From Parvibaculum sp. (GTDB taxonomy: Bacteria; Pseudomonadota; Alphaproteobacteria; Parvibaculales; Parvibaculaceae), in assembly GCA_019635955.1 (NCBI GenBank), contig JAHBYL010000015.1:1-61203 (forward strand): a stretch of DNA of 61,203 nucleotides, in the 5' to 3' direction. The position numbers were made by a program, and so were the translations under genes. This document shows positions 25,920 to 35,513 of this stretch, one piece after another. The notes beneath the pieces were generated by a model. The model did no database searches. It was not told the origin of the DNA and saw only the letters and a program-made list of their open reading frames with translations. Each line of letters opens with the position of its first letter. Within the stretch, counting starts at the first letter, position 1.

Positions 25920-25939
25920 CCGCGAATCCGCACTGACTC
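25864..25939 (+). promoter_or_regulatory. Cluster of five GANTC methylation sites before ccrM
   Basis: GANTC sites at 25864, 25884, 25901, 25924 and 25935 (GACTC, GAATC, GATTC, GAATC, GACTC), within 76 bases that end 37 bases before the ccrM GTG. CcrM methylates this motif; in Caulobacter, GANTC sites in the ccrM leader mediate methylation-dependent shut-off. A TTAAC half-site resembling CtrA binding lies at 25891-25895, but its partner is poor. Confidence 0.7.
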
Positions 25940-25943
25940 ATGA

Positions 25944-27092
<1,149 letters not shown>

Positions 27093-28196
27093 TCACCGCT
27101 TCGCGAAAAGCGGCCCCGCATCGGGCATGGCGTGGGCCGCGACCTTCCGCATCACGGTCGGAAGGGCTTCGCCGGCGAGACGGTCGAGCGGCACCCATTC
27201 ACCGCCGCCGGGCACGGATTTCTTTCGTGTCGTCGCGGTGTAGACGTCAAGCATCAGATGGAAGTGGGTGAAGGTGTGCTCGACCTTTCCGGGCACGCGC
27301 TTCCACCCGGCATCGAGCGGCGCGTGATCAAGACCGGGCTTCGCGCCTTCCGCCTCGCGGCTGTCCCAAGGCGAGCCCGGCACTTCCATCATGCCGCCGA
27401 GGAGTCCCACTTCCGGGCGGCGGCGAAGCCAGACATGATCGCCCTTCATCAGCCAGAAGCAGGCGCCGCGCCGCACCGGCCTTTCCTTCTTCGGCGCCCG
27501 GGCGGGCAGCAGCGCCGCAATGCCTTCCGCCTTTGCGTCGCACAGGGCTTCGATCGGGCAGCGGTTGCAGGCCGGGCTTTTCGGCGTGCAGATGGTGGCG
27601 CCGAGATCCATCATCGCCTGGGCGAAGTCGCCTGCACGTTTCAATGGCGTCAGCGTCGCCGCCTTTTCCCTGATTTCGGGCTTCACTTGCGGCAAGGGAT
27701 CGCGCAGCGCGAAAAGCCTTGCCACCACGCGCTCGACATTGCCGTCCACAACCGTCGCGGGCTTGCCGAAGGCGATGGCGGCGATCGCGGCCGCCGTATA
27801 GGGGCCGATGCCCGGCAGTTTCGAGAGGTCTTCCAGGTTTTCCGGGAACTTCCCGCCATGCTCCGCGGCGACCGCTCTCGCGCAGGCATGGAGGTTCCGC
27901 GCGCGGCTGTAGTAGCCGAGCCCCGCCCATTCCTTCATCACCTCTTCCACCGGCGCGGCGGCAAGCGCCGCGACATTCGGCCAGCGGGCAAGGAAGCGCA
28001 TAAAATAAGGCCCGACCGTTGCAACCGTCGTCTGCTGCAGCATGATTTCGGAGAGCCAGACTGCATAAGGGTCGGACCATTCGCCCTTGCGGGCGCGCCA
28101 AGGCAGCACGCGGGCGTGTCTGTCATACCACGCGAGCAGCGGCGCGGCGGCGGGCTTGCTCCCGGTTTCGGGCGGGTTTTCGAGGCTCTTTCCCAT
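27093..28196 (-). CDS. mutY: A/G-specific adenine glycosylase
   Basis: Removes adenine mispaired with 8-oxoguanine. The 367-residue protein has SEIMLQQTTVATV (catalytic Glu in the helix), the helix-hairpin-helix LPGIGPYTAAAI, catalytic Asp in VVDGNVERV, and a 4Fe-4S loop with C-X6-C-X2-C-X5-C spacing ending CNRCPIEALC. The C-terminal domain is MutT/Nudix-like and recognises 8-oxoG. Start MGKSLENPPE at 28196; an upstream start at 28232 would add 12 residues. It runs tail to tail with ccrM with zero spacing and head to head with the DciA gene across 77 bases. Confidence 0.96.
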   Translation of the reverse strand: MGKSLENPPETGSKPAAAPLLAWYDRHARVLPWRARKGEWSDPYAVWLSEIMLQQTTVATVGPYFMRFLARWPNVAALAAAPVEEVMKEWAGLGYYSRARNLHACARAVAAEHGGKFPENLEDLSKLPGIGPYTAAAIAAIAFGKPATVVDGNVERVVARLFALRDPLPQVKPEIREKAATLTPLKRAGDFAQAMMDLGATICTPKSPACNRCPIEALCDAKAEGIAALLPARAPKKERPVRRGACFWLMKGDHVWLRRRPEVGLLGGMMEVPGSPWDSREAEGAKPGLDHAPLDAGWKRVPGKVEHTFTHFHLMLDVYTATTRKKSVPGGGEWVPLDRLAGEALPTVMRKVAAHAMPDAGPLFAKR

Positions 28197-28273
28197 AGGC
28201 CGGTTGTCACCCGCCCTGCCCCGGCTAGTCAATTCGCCTTGGCAATTCGCGCTTGGGCTGATTTCGAGTCAGA

Positions 28274-28804
28274 ATGCGCCCCATGACAGGATATGGCCGC
28301 CCCGTTGCCTCAATGCGCTACCGCCCTGCCCCCATCGGCGCGCGGGTACTCGGCGTTGCGCGCTCGGCCTTTACCAAGCGCGGCTTCAGCGAGGCCCATA
28401 TCCTCGCGCGTTGGGCAGAGATTGTAGGAACCGGGCTTGCCGAGTATTCCTCGCCTGAAAAGCTAGTCTTTCCAAGAGCTTCGGGCGAAGACACGCGGAT
28501 GCGGCAGGGCGCCGTGCTGACCGTGCGCGTCGATGGGCCCGTGGCGGTCGAAATCCGCCATCTTGAGCCGCAGATCGTCGAGCGCATCAATTCCTATTAC
28601 GGCTATGCTGCCGTCGCCAGGCTGAAGCTTGTGCAGGGGCCGCTGCCGCCCAAACCCCGGCCGCGCTACCGCCGCATCCGGGCGCTTGCGCCCGAAGAGC
28701 GGCAGGTGCTCTCCCAAGAGCTTGAAAATATTGAGGAACCGGCGCTGAAACGGGCTCTCGAGAAGCTCGGCGAAAATGTGCTCGGCGCAGCCCGGAAGAA
28801 ATAG
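28274..28804 (+). CDS. DUF721/DciA-family replicative helicase operator
   Basis: A 176-residue protein whose N-terminal half (GVARSAFTKRGFSEAHILARWAEIVG, split across about 25-52) matches the DUF721 domain of DciA, which helps load the replicative helicase DnaB in bacteria lacking DnaC/DnaI. The C-terminal half is basic then acidic (KPRPRYRRIRAL, EELENIEEPALKRALEKLG). Alphaproteobacterial DciA proteins often have this extended tail. The start is ATG 28274 (MRPMTGYG) or 28283. One GANTC site lies 3 bases before the start. It begins a plus-strand run with the DsbA-like gene and smc, a gene order I recall from related genomes. Confidence 0.82.
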   Translation: MRPMTGYGRPVASMRYRPAPIGARVLGVARSAFTKRGFSEAHILARWAEIVGTGLAEYSSPEKLVFPRASGEDTRMRQGAVLTVRVDGPVAVEIRHLEPQIVERINSYYGYAAVARLKLVQGPLPPKPRPRYRRIRALAPEERQVLSQELENIEEPALKRALEKLGENVLGAARKK

Positions 28805-28907
28805 CCCCGCGAGTCCCGATTCTCGTGCCAAGGCAACAGAAAGGTTTGGTTGAGGGCTCCTGCCCTCGCCGCCATAATGCCCCAACATCTGGTAGGAAGC
28901 TGTTCCC

Positions 28908-29609
28908 GTGAATCAAAATAAAGCAGTCATTGCAGGCGCCGCCGCCATTCTCGCCGTCGTGCTCGGCGTGCTCGCCTATCTCTTCATCGGCTCCAACGGC
29001 GCCCCGGAAGGCCGCGCCGGGGCCACCGCCTTCGAGCGGGAACTGCTGGTGCCCGGTCCGCTGGGCGACATGACGAAGGGCGACCCCAACGCGCCGGTGA
29101 CCGTGATCGAATATGCCTCGCTGACCTGCAACCACTGCGCGAGCTTTGCGGTCCACACGTTGCCGCTCCTCGTGGAGAATTATGTCGAGACGGGGCAGGT
29201 CTATTACATTCTGCGCGACTTCCCCTATGACCCGGTTGCGACGGCGGGCTTCATGCTCTCGCATTGCGCGGGCGAGGAGCGCTATTTCGGCTTTGTGGAC
29301 ACGCTGTTCGAGCGGCAGACGCAATGGGCTTTCACCCAGACGCCGCTTGAGGACCTCAAGGCCATTGCGCGGCAGGGCGGCTTCTCCGAAGAACGCTTCG
29401 ACCAGTGCATGCAGGACCAGAACATCTTCAACCATGTCCGCGACGTGGCAATGCGTGGCCGCGATACCTTCGGGGTCCGCTCCACGCCCACTTTCTTCGT
29501 CAATGGGGAGAAGGTCGAAGGCGCGCTGCCCTGGGATGAGTTCGAGCCGATCATCAAGAAGGCGTTGGCAAACCGCGGCGCGCCCGCATCCGGCGCCGCA
29601 CAGGAATAA
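28908..29609 (+). CDS. DsbA-family thiol-disulfide oxidoreductase
   Basis: A 233-residue protein with an N-terminal membrane anchor (AVIAGAAAILAVVLGVLAYLF, about 6-26), then a thioredoxin fold with the active-site CNHC (in SLTCNHCASF) and the cis-Pro loop RSTPTFFVNG. Topology places the domain in the periplasm, where it would oxidise or isomerise cysteines. Two more cysteines (LSHCAGE, FDQCMQD) may form a structural bond. The start is GTG at 28908. A hairpin separates it from smc by 57 bases, so partial read-through is likely. Its specific partner is unknown. Confidence 0.9.
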   Translation: MNQNKAVIAGAAAILAVVLGVLAYLFIGSNGAPEGRAGATAFERELLVPGPLGDMTKGDPNAPVTVIEYASLTCNHCASFAVHTLPLLVENYVETGQVYYILRDFPYDPVATAGFMLSHCAGEERYFGFVDTLFERQTQWAFTQTPLEDLKAIARQGGFSEERFDQCMQDQNIFNHVRDVAMRGRDTFGVRSTPTFFVNGEKVEGALPWDEFEPIIKKALANRGAPASGAAQE

Positions 29610-29618
29610 CCGCAGAGT

Positions 29619-29638
29619 GGCGGGGCGCTTGCCCCGCC
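29619..29638 (+). terminator. Hairpin between DsbA-like gene and smc
   Basis: Perfect 8-bp stem (GGCGGGGC/GCCCCGCC, 29619-29626 with 29631-29638) and GCTT loop, 9 bases after the DsbA-like stop. No T run follows, so it is a weak terminator, attenuator or mRNA-stabilising element. Confidence 0.45.
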
Positions 29639-29666
29639 TCCGCAACACAGAAGATCGAGACAGACA

Positions 29667-32600
29667 GTGAAGTTCAACCGCCTCCGGCTTTCAGGATTCA
29701 AATCCTTCGTCGACCCGACCGATCTCATCATCGAGCCGGGCCTGACCGGCATTGTCGGGCCGAATGGCTGTGGCAAGTCGAACCTGCTCGAAGCCATGCG
29801 CTGGGTGATGGGCGAAAACTCGTTCAAGAACATGCGCGGCTCGGGCATGGAGGATGTGATCTTCGCCGGCACCACGGGCCGGCCCGCGCGCAACCATGCG
29901 GAAGTGGTGCTCTATATCGACAATTCGGACCGCTCTGCGCCGGCCGCCTATAATGAATTCGATGTGATCGAGGTATCGCGCAAGATCGAACGCGATCAAG
30001 GCTCGACCTATCGCATCAACGGGCGCGAGGTGCGTGCGCGCGACGTACAGCTTCTCTTCGCAGACGCGTCGACGGGCGCCCATTCGCCGGCGCTGGTGCG
30101 GCAGGGCCAGATCGCCCAGCTCATTTCCTCGAAGCCGATCAACCGCCGCCGCATCCTGGAAGAAGCGGCGGGCATTACCGGCCTCTATACGCGCCGCCAC
30201 GAAGCGGAACTTCGCCTCAAGGCCGCCGAGACCAATCTCACGCGCCTCGACGACGTTGTTGCGCAGATCGAATCGCAGCTTGCTAGCCTCAAGCGGCAGG
30301 CGCGGCAGGCTGTGCGCTACCGCAATCTGTCGGGCCAGATCCGCGAAACGGAGGCGATCCTTCTTCATTTGCGCTGGACGCATGCCGTCACATCACTGAA
30401 GCAGTCGGAAGAAAAGCTCGCGGATACGGATCGGCGTGTTGCCGAACTCACGCGTGAAGCGGCCGCCGCGACGACGCTTGAGGCAGAAGCCGCCGACAGG
30501 TTGCCGCCGCTCCGCGAGAAGGAAGCGGAAGCCGCGGCGCGGCTCCACCGCCTCACGGTCGCGCGCGAAAATCTCGATGCGGAAGAAGCCCGCGCCCGCG
30601 AACAGGCGGCGCGGCTGACCGCGCGCCTCGACCAGATCGGGCAGGACCTCGGCCGCGAGCGCCACCTGATCGAGGACACGCAAGGTGCGATGTCGCGCCT
30701 CGATGCGGAAGCCCAGGAGCTCCGCGCAGCGGAAGAAGGACAAGGCCAGGCGCAGGAAAAAGCGCAGGCGCGCGTCGAGGAAACGCGCGTGACGCTGGAA
30801 ACGGCCGAAAGCGAGCTCGATCGCATCAACCAGGAAATTGCCGCGCTTCATGCCGAGCGCACGAGCCTTGTCCGCCATGTTGAGCAGGGGCGGCAGCGCA
30901 TCGAGAAGCTTGAGCGCCAGCTTGCCGAGATCGAGCGCGAGCGCGAAACGCTCTCGGATGCGGAGGAGAAAAAGGCGCAGATCGCGCTGCAATCCGCCGA
31001 ACTCGACACTGCGGCAGCGCAGGTGGCCGAAGCGGAACGCCACGCACTTGAATCGGAAGAATCTCGGCGCAACGCACAAGACGCCGAGAAGGCGGCGCGA
31101 GAGCCGATGCAGGCAGCCGAGCGCGCCGCCGGCGACCTCGCAGCCGAGGCGAAGACACTTGCCGATCTTCTCGCCGTCAGCGAAAGCGACCTCTGGCCGC
31201 CGGTGATCGATGCGATCACTGTCGAGCATGGCTATGAAACCGCACTCGGTGCAGCGCTTGGCGACGATCTGTCGGTGCCGGAAGATCACGCTGCACCCAT
31301 TCACTGGGGCACACTGGCGCCTTTCGCGACGCCCCCCGCCCTTCCCGAAGGTTCGACACCGCTTTCCTATTTCGTGAAGGCACCGGCCTCGCTGGCGCGG
31401 CGTCTGTCGCAGATCGGTATCGTCGTTTCGGTCGAGGACGGCCAGCGCCTGCAGGCTTCGCTTGCCCCCGGCCAGCGGCTTGTCACACAGGGCGGCGCGC
31501 TCTGGCGCTGGGACGGCTACACGGCGGCCGCCGATGCACCGACTGCGTCCGCACGCCGGCTCGAACAGCGCAACCGCCTTACCGATCTCGAGATGGAACT
31601 CGCGGATGCGCGAGCAAGGGCCGCCGAAGTGCGCGCCGCCTTCGATGCGGCCCATGTCGCCGCCGAAGAAGCGATGCAGCAGGAGCAGGCCCGGCGAGCG
31701 GCGCTCCGCGAGGCGCAAGGCAATCACAACCGGATTCGCGAAGCGCTGGCCGCTGCCGAGCGCGCGGCCTCCGCGCAGCTGTCGCGGCTCGCGGCGCTCA
31801 CCGAGTCCCATGAGCGGCTTTCGGGCGACAAGGTAGAAGCCGCCCGCGCGCTTGAGGAAGCCGAAGTTGCGCTGCAGAACCTGAAGCCCGACGAGGAACC
31901 CCGCGCCAAGGCCGCGGAACTGCGTGACCGCGTGGCCGCGCTCCGCCTTGAGCTTTCCGAAGCGCGTGCCGAGCATGAAGGTCTGCGCCGCGAGGCCGAT
32001 CAGCGCGCGCGGCGTCTGTCCGCCATCGCGCAGGAGCGCGACGCCTGGCAGCTTCGCGCCACCAATGCCGAGCGCCAGATTGCGACGCTCGAAGAGCGCA
32101 AGACGGAAGCCGAGGCGGAGCTCAAGACGCTTGAAGGCGTGCCGGCGGAGATCGAGGAAAAGCGCCGCGCCCTGCTCACCCATATCGCGGAAGCGGAAAC
32201 CGGCCGCAGCGAAGCGGCAGACGCGCTTGCAGAAGCCGAGAAGCATCTCGCCGAAGCGGTGAAGCATGCGAAGGACGTCCAGCAACTGCTTGGCGAGACG
32301 CGCGAGGAACGCGCCCGCGTGGACGGGCTCGTCGAAGGCGCGCGCGAGCGGCGGGCCGAAGCCGAGGAACGCATACGCGAGGTGCTCGAATGCGAGCCGG
32401 AAGCAGCCATCGCACAGGCCAATCTGGAGGAAGGCGCCGAACTTCCCGAACTCGAGCAGATCGATGCGAAGCTCGAGCGGCTGAAGCGCGAGCGCGAAAG
32501 CCTCGGCGGCGTGAACCTGCGCGCGGAAGAAGAATCGCGCGAGCTTGCCGAGCAGCTGGAAACCATGACGAGCGAGCGCGAGGATCTCGTCAGCGCGATC

Positions 32601-33128
32601 GCCAAGCTCCGTCAGGGCATCGGCAGCCTCAACCGCGAGGGACGCGAGCGCATGCTCGAAGCCTTCGAGAAAGTGAACGCGAATTTCTCGCGCCTCTTCA
32701 CTCATCTCTTCGGCGGCGGCGAGGCACATCTGAAGCTCACCGAATCGGACGATCCGCTGGAAGCGGGCCTCGAGATCATGGCGCGCCCGCCGGGCAAGCG
32801 GCTCCAGGTCATGTCGCTGCTTTCGGGCGGCGAGCAGGCGCTCACCGCCATGTCGCTCATCTTCGCGGTGTTTCTCACGAACCCCTCGCCCATCTGCGTG
32901 CTGGACGAAGTGGACGCGCCGCTCGACGATGCCAATGTGGAGCGTTTCTGCGACCTGATGGACGAGATGACCCGGACGACGGAAACCCGCTTCCTCATCA
33001 TCACCCACCACGCGCTGACCATGGCGCGCATGAACCGTCTTTTCGGCGTGACCATGCAGGAGCGCGGTGTTTCGACGCTCGTTTCGGTCGATCTCGATGT
33101 GGCCGAGACGCTTCGCGAGGCATCGTAA
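29667..33128 (+). CDS. smc: Chromosome segregation ATPase SMC
   Basis: Structural maintenance of chromosomes protein (1153 residues), which organises and helps segregate the nucleoid together with ScpA and ScpB (not in view). The N-terminal Walker A is GPNGCGKSN (31-39); long coiled coils flank a hinge at about 500-630; the C-terminal part has the ABC signature LLSGGEQALTAMSL, Walker B ICVLDEVDAPLD and a His-switch region LIITHHALTMARMNRLFGVTMQE split over the end. Length fits bacterial SMC. The start ATG has no competing in-frame upstream start. It follows the DsbA-like gene in a plus-strand run. Confidence 0.97.
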   Translation: MKFNRLRLSGFKSFVDPTDLIIEPGLTGIVGPNGCGKSNLLEAMRWVMGENSFKNMRGSGMEDVIFAGTTGRPARNHAEVVLYIDNSDRSAPAAYNEFDVIEVSRKIERDQGSTYRINGREVRARDVQLLFADASTGAHSPALVRQGQIAQLISSKPINRRRILEEAAGITGLYTRRHEAELRLKAAETNLTRLDDVVAQIESQLASLKRQARQAVRYRNLSGQIRETEAILLHLRWTHAVTSLKQSEEKLADTDRRVAELTREAAAATTLEAEAADRLPPLREKEAEAAARLHRLTVARENLDAEEARAREQAARLTARLDQIGQDLGRERHLIEDTQGAMSRLDAEAQELRAAEEGQGQAQEKAQARVEETRVTLETAESELDRINQEIAALHAERTSLVRHVEQGRQRIEKLERQLAEIERERETLSDAEEKKAQIALQSAELDTAAAQVAEAERHALESEESRRNAQDAEKAAREPMQAAERAAGDLAAEAKTLADLLAVSESDLWPPVIDAITVEHGYETALGAALGDDLSVPEDHAAPIHWGTLAPFATPPALPEGSTPLSYFVKAPASLARRLSQIGIVVSVEDGQRLQASLAPGQRLVTQGGALWRWDGYTAAADAPTASARRLEQRNRLTDLEMELADARARAAEVRAAFDAAHVAAEEAMQQEQARRAALREAQGNHNRIREALAAAERAASAQLSRLAALTESHERLSGDKVEAARALEEAEVALQNLKPDEEPRAKAAELRDRVAALRLELSEARAEHEGLRREADQRARRLSAIAQERDAWQLRATNAERQIATLEERKTEAEAELKTLEGVPAEIEEKRRALLTHIAEAETGRSEAADALAEAEKHLAEAVKHAKDVQQLLGETREERARVDGLVEGARERRAEAEERIREVLECEPEAAIAQANLEEGAELPELEQIDAKLERLKRERESLGGVNLRAEEESRELAEQLETMTSEREDLVSAIAKLRQGIGSLNREGRERMLEAFEKVNANFSRLFTHLFGGGEAHLKLTESDDPLEAGLEIMARPPGKRLQVMSLLSGGEQALTAMSLIFAVFLTNPSPICVLDEVDAPLDDANVERFCDLMDEMTRTTETRFLIITHHALTMARMNRLFGVTMQERGVSTLVSVDLDVAETLREAS

Positions 33129-33154
33129 AGCTTGGCCCTCCATAACGAGCACAG

Positions 33155-33601
33155 ATGAAGCCTTGGGCAATCAAAACCAGCAGAATTGCTCAGAACCTCT
33201 GCGGCTGGTTGCTCGTCTATCTCAGCGTCGGGGCGGTAATCGGAATTCTGTTGGAACGTCCCTACACCGATGCCCCAACTTGCCTCCCATTCGTGTCCGT
33301 GTTCGGCATTCTGGAGAGCCGCTGCCCCAGTGAAGCGGTAAACTTCCTCTGGGCGGTCGTCGGCGGCGTTCCCAGACTGGCGATTCTTCCGCTCGTCCTG
33401 TCATTTTCTCTTTTTCTGGCGAGCATTTCGCAGGGCGGCCACTGGTGGCTCAATGCGATGGTCTGGCTACTCATGTCGGCGCCTCTGCTTCTTGTGGCCT
33501 ATGCCGGTTTTCTCTACTGGCGACGCCGGTCCGTCTGGCTGGCGCTATCTCCCTTGGCCGTTTTGGGTGTCGCAATCGTCTATCTCGGGACGCGGATGTA
33601 A
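33155..33601 (+). CDS. Multi-pass membrane protein, unknown function
   Basis: A 148-residue protein with four predicted membrane helices (LVYLSVGAVIGILL; ILPLVLSFSLFLASI; LNAMVWLLMSAPLLLVAYAG; LALSPLAVLGVAIVYLG). It has several cysteines (LCGW, TCLPF, SRCPS). Its codon choice looks less GC-extreme than the neighbours. It begins 26 bases after smc on the same strand. I recognise no family. Confidence 0.6.
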   Translation: MKPWAIKTSRIAQNLCGWLLVYLSVGAVIGILLERPYTDAPTCLPFVSVFGILESRCPSEAVNFLWAVVGGVPRLAILPLVLSFSLFLASISQGGHWWLNAMVWLLMSAPLLLVAYAGFLYWRRRSVWLALSPLAVLGVAIVYLGTRM

Positions 33602-33661
33602 GGCCGCCCGCCCCCCTGCTCCGTTTGCGGCCATGCGCCGCGAGGCAAGCTTACGCAAGGG

Positions 33662-33688
33662 AAAGGCCACCGCTTCCGGGGCCTTTTT
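33662..33688 (+). terminator. Intrinsic terminator upstream of atp operon
   Basis: Seven-bp stem AAAGGCC/GGCCTTT (33662-33668 with 33680-33686), an 11-base loop, and a run of five T at 33684-33688. It would end transcripts from the smc/membrane-protein side before the Fo operon. Confidence 0.7.
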
Positions 33689-33810
33689 CATGCCCTCGGG
33701 AGAGCGCAAAAGAGACTCGTGCGCGGCCGCTAGCGAGGCCGAATGACGCAGGCGCGAAAGGTGCTCGAAAAGGTTTTTATTTCAATGACTTAAACCCCTG
33801 TCTGCGGTCC

Positions 33811-33839
33811 TTGACAGCGTATGACCGTGACAGTAGGGT
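33811..33839 (+). promoter_or_regulatory. Candidate sigma70 promoter of the atp operon
   Basis: TTGACA (33811-33816, full match) with a 17-base spacer and a weak TAGGGT -10 (33834-33839). The start would lie near 33846, about 54 bases before the atpI GTG, and fits the direction and position of the operon. Confidence 0.5.
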
Positions 33840-33899
33840 GCGCGCGGTTTCGGTCCGGGGCGGGCTCCGAAAAAGCATGTCTGACGGCAGGGCTTCGCT

Positions 33900-34322
33900 G
33901 TGAAACGGAACGAGGACGCCGGCACTCCCACGGATGGCGAGAAGGCCGCCCAGAAGAGAGAACTCGATCTCCTGGACAGCCGCATCGCGGCCGCGCGCGC
34001 GGCCCGGAAAGATATCCGGGCGGGCAGCACGAGGCCGGCGCCGACGGGCAAGATGTCCGATATGGGGGTCGCCATGCGGCTTTCCTCGGAACTCGTGGCC
34101 GGAGTGCTCCTCGGAGCCGGTCTCGGCTGGTTCGTGGACTGGCTCATCGGCACGCTGCCAATCTTCCTGGTGATCTTCACCGGGCTTGGAACGGTGGCAG
34201 GCGTAAAGAATGTGCTTCGCACGACGCAGGCGATGAACGCGACGGCGAAGACGACAACGGAATCATCCGGGCAAGCGCCCGGCGACGCAACGGCCGGGCA
34301 AAAATCCGGCGACAAGAACTGA
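33900..34322 (+). CDS. atpI: ATP synthase protein I
   Basis: A 140-residue AtpI/AtpZ-type protein, which assists assembly of the c-ring and may carry Mg2+. It has a charged N-terminal region, then two helices (LVAGVLLGAGLGWFVDWLIG and FLVIFTGLGTVAGVKNVL) and a Ser/Thr/Ala-rich tail. The start is GTG at 33900. It is the first gene of the Fo operon, 15 bases before atpB, and sits after a good -35. Confidence 0.88.
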   Translation: MKRNEDAGTPTDGEKAAQKRELDLLDSRIAAARAARKDIRAGSTRPAPTGKMSDMGVAMRLSSELVAGVLLGAGLGWFVDWLIGTLPIFLVIFTGLGTVAGVKNVLRTTQAMNATAKTTTESSGQAPGDATAGQKSGDKN

Positions 34323-34337
34323 GGCTGAGGCAATACC

Positions 34338-35117
34338 GTGGCAACAGGCGCCGAACAAGCTGGCGGTTTTCCCGTCGATCCCCTGCACCAGTTCGTTGTG
34401 CAGCCCCTCATCCCCCTGAACATTGGCGGCCTCGATGCCTCCTTCACCAATGCCAGCCTCTGGATGGTGGTGACGGTCGTGGCCATCACCCTCTTCACCA
34501 CGCTTGGCATGGGCAAGGGCTCGATGGTGCCGGGCCGGATGCAGTCGGTGGTCGAGGGCTTCTATACCTTCCTCGCCGACATGGTGCGCGACAATGCCGG
34601 CCATGACGCGATGCGCTTCTTCCCCTTCATCTTCTCGCTCTTCATGTTCATCTTCTTTGCGAACATGCTGGGGATGCTGCCCATCGCCTTCACGGTGACG
34701 AGCCATATCGTCGTCACCTTCACGCTCGCCATCACCGTTTTCGTCGGCGTCACGCTGACCGGCTTCATCCTGCACGGTCCGCGCTTCCTCAAGGTATTCG
34801 TGCCGAGCGGCGTGCCCATCGCGCTTCTGCCGCTCGTCGTCGCCATCGAGGTGATTTCCTATTTCTCCCGCCCCATCAGCCACTCGGTCCGTCTTTTCGC
34901 CAACATGCTGGCGGGCCACATCATGCTGAAGGTGTTTGCGGGTTTCGTTCTGACCTTCATGGCCATGGGCGCGGTCGGCTTTGTCGGCATGATCCTGCCG
35001 CTCTTCATGATCGTCGCGCTGACGGCGCTCGAGTTCCTCGTCGCCGCCCTGCAAGCCTATGTCTTCACCATTCTGACCTGCATGTACCTTCACGACGCAC
35101 TGCATCCGGGCCACTAA
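34338..35117 (+). CDS. atpB: ATP synthase Fo subunit a
   Basis: Membrane stator subunit (259 residues) carrying the half-channels for protons. Several long helices are seen; the essential Arg lies in the helix with PISHSVRLFANMLAGHI (R in SVRLF), and QAYVFTILTCMYL ends the last helix. The start is GTG at 34338 (MATGAEQAGG). Fo and F1 genes are split in alphaproteobacteria, so no F1 genes follow here. Confidence 0.96.
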   Translation: MATGAEQAGGFPVDPLHQFVVQPLIPLNIGGLDASFTNASLWMVVTVVAITLFTTLGMGKGSMVPGRMQSVVEGFYTFLADMVRDNAGHDAMRFFPFIFSLFMFIFFANMLGMLPIAFTVTSHIVVTFTLAITVFVGVTLTGFILHGPRFLKVFVPSGVPIALLPLVVAIEVISYFSRPISHSVRLFANMLAGHIMLKVFAGFVLTFMAMGAVGFVGMILPLFMIVALTALEFLVAALQAYVFTILTCMYLHDALHPGH

Positions 35118-35212
35118 GGCGCGGGCGCGGGGCGCCAGGCTAAACAACGAAATGGTTGCGGCTCCTTGGCCGTTCCCTAACCTTCCAAACGTCCTAACAG
35201 GAGCACCTGATC

Positions 35213-35437
35213 ATGGAAGCAGAAGCAGCAAAGTTCATCGGCGCCGGTATCGCCTGTCTCGGCATGGGTGGCGCAGCCATCGGCGTGGGCAACATCTTCG
35301 GCAACTACCTCGCCGGCGCCCTCCGCAACCCCTCGGCCGCCGACGGCCAGTTCGCCCGTCTCATCTTCGGCTTCGCCGTGACGGAAGCGCTCGGCATCTT
35401 CTCGCTGCTCGTCGCGCTGATCCTGCTCTTCGTCTGA
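35213..35437 (+). CDS. atpE: ATP synthase Fo subunit c
   Basis: Hairpin rotor subunit of 74 residues ([20 protein letters not shown]...) with two helices joined by the conserved polar loop GALRNPSA; the proton-binding carboxylate is Glu58 in [10 protein letters not shown]. The residues around it are of the proton, not sodium, type. The start ATG has AGGAG about 8 bases upstream. A stable hairpin follows the gene at 35456-35483, which may protect the abundant atpE message. Confidence 0.97.
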   Translation: MEAEAAKFIGAGIACLGMGGAAIGVGNIFGNYLAGALRNPSAADGQFARLIFGFAVTEALGIFSLLVALILLFV

Positions 35438-35455
35438 TCCATCGCGGTTCGGCCG

Positions 35456-35483
35456 GCCGGCTGTTCCTTGAGGGGCAGCCGGC
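35456..35483 (+). terminator. Stabilising hairpin after atpE
   Basis: Perfect 8-bp stem GCCGGCTG/CAGCCGGC (35456-35463 with 35476-35483); the loop CCTTGAGG can also fold on itself. No T run, so a stabiliser or partial terminator is more likely than a stop. Confidence 0.45.
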
Positions 35484-35513
35484 GGCAGGCCGCCAGACCG
35501 ACCGGAGTTTCCA

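Larger units (their letters stand above)
33602..33899. other. Intergenic region before the atp operon
   Basis: This 298-base stretch has no convincing gene. It holds the terminator at 33662-33688, a Ser/Ala/Gly-coding-looking but unsupported frame, and the promoter at 33811-33839; the rest shows nothing I can name. Confidence 0.6.

Noticed and set aside
30393-33170. Long frame antisense to smc
   Set aside because: It mirrors the codon bias of smc, shows only Arg/Leu/Phe/Gly-rich sequence and has no domain.
33445-33903. Frame between the membrane orphan and atpI
   Set aside because: Starts inside the orphan, crosses the terminator and the atp promoter, and has no motif.
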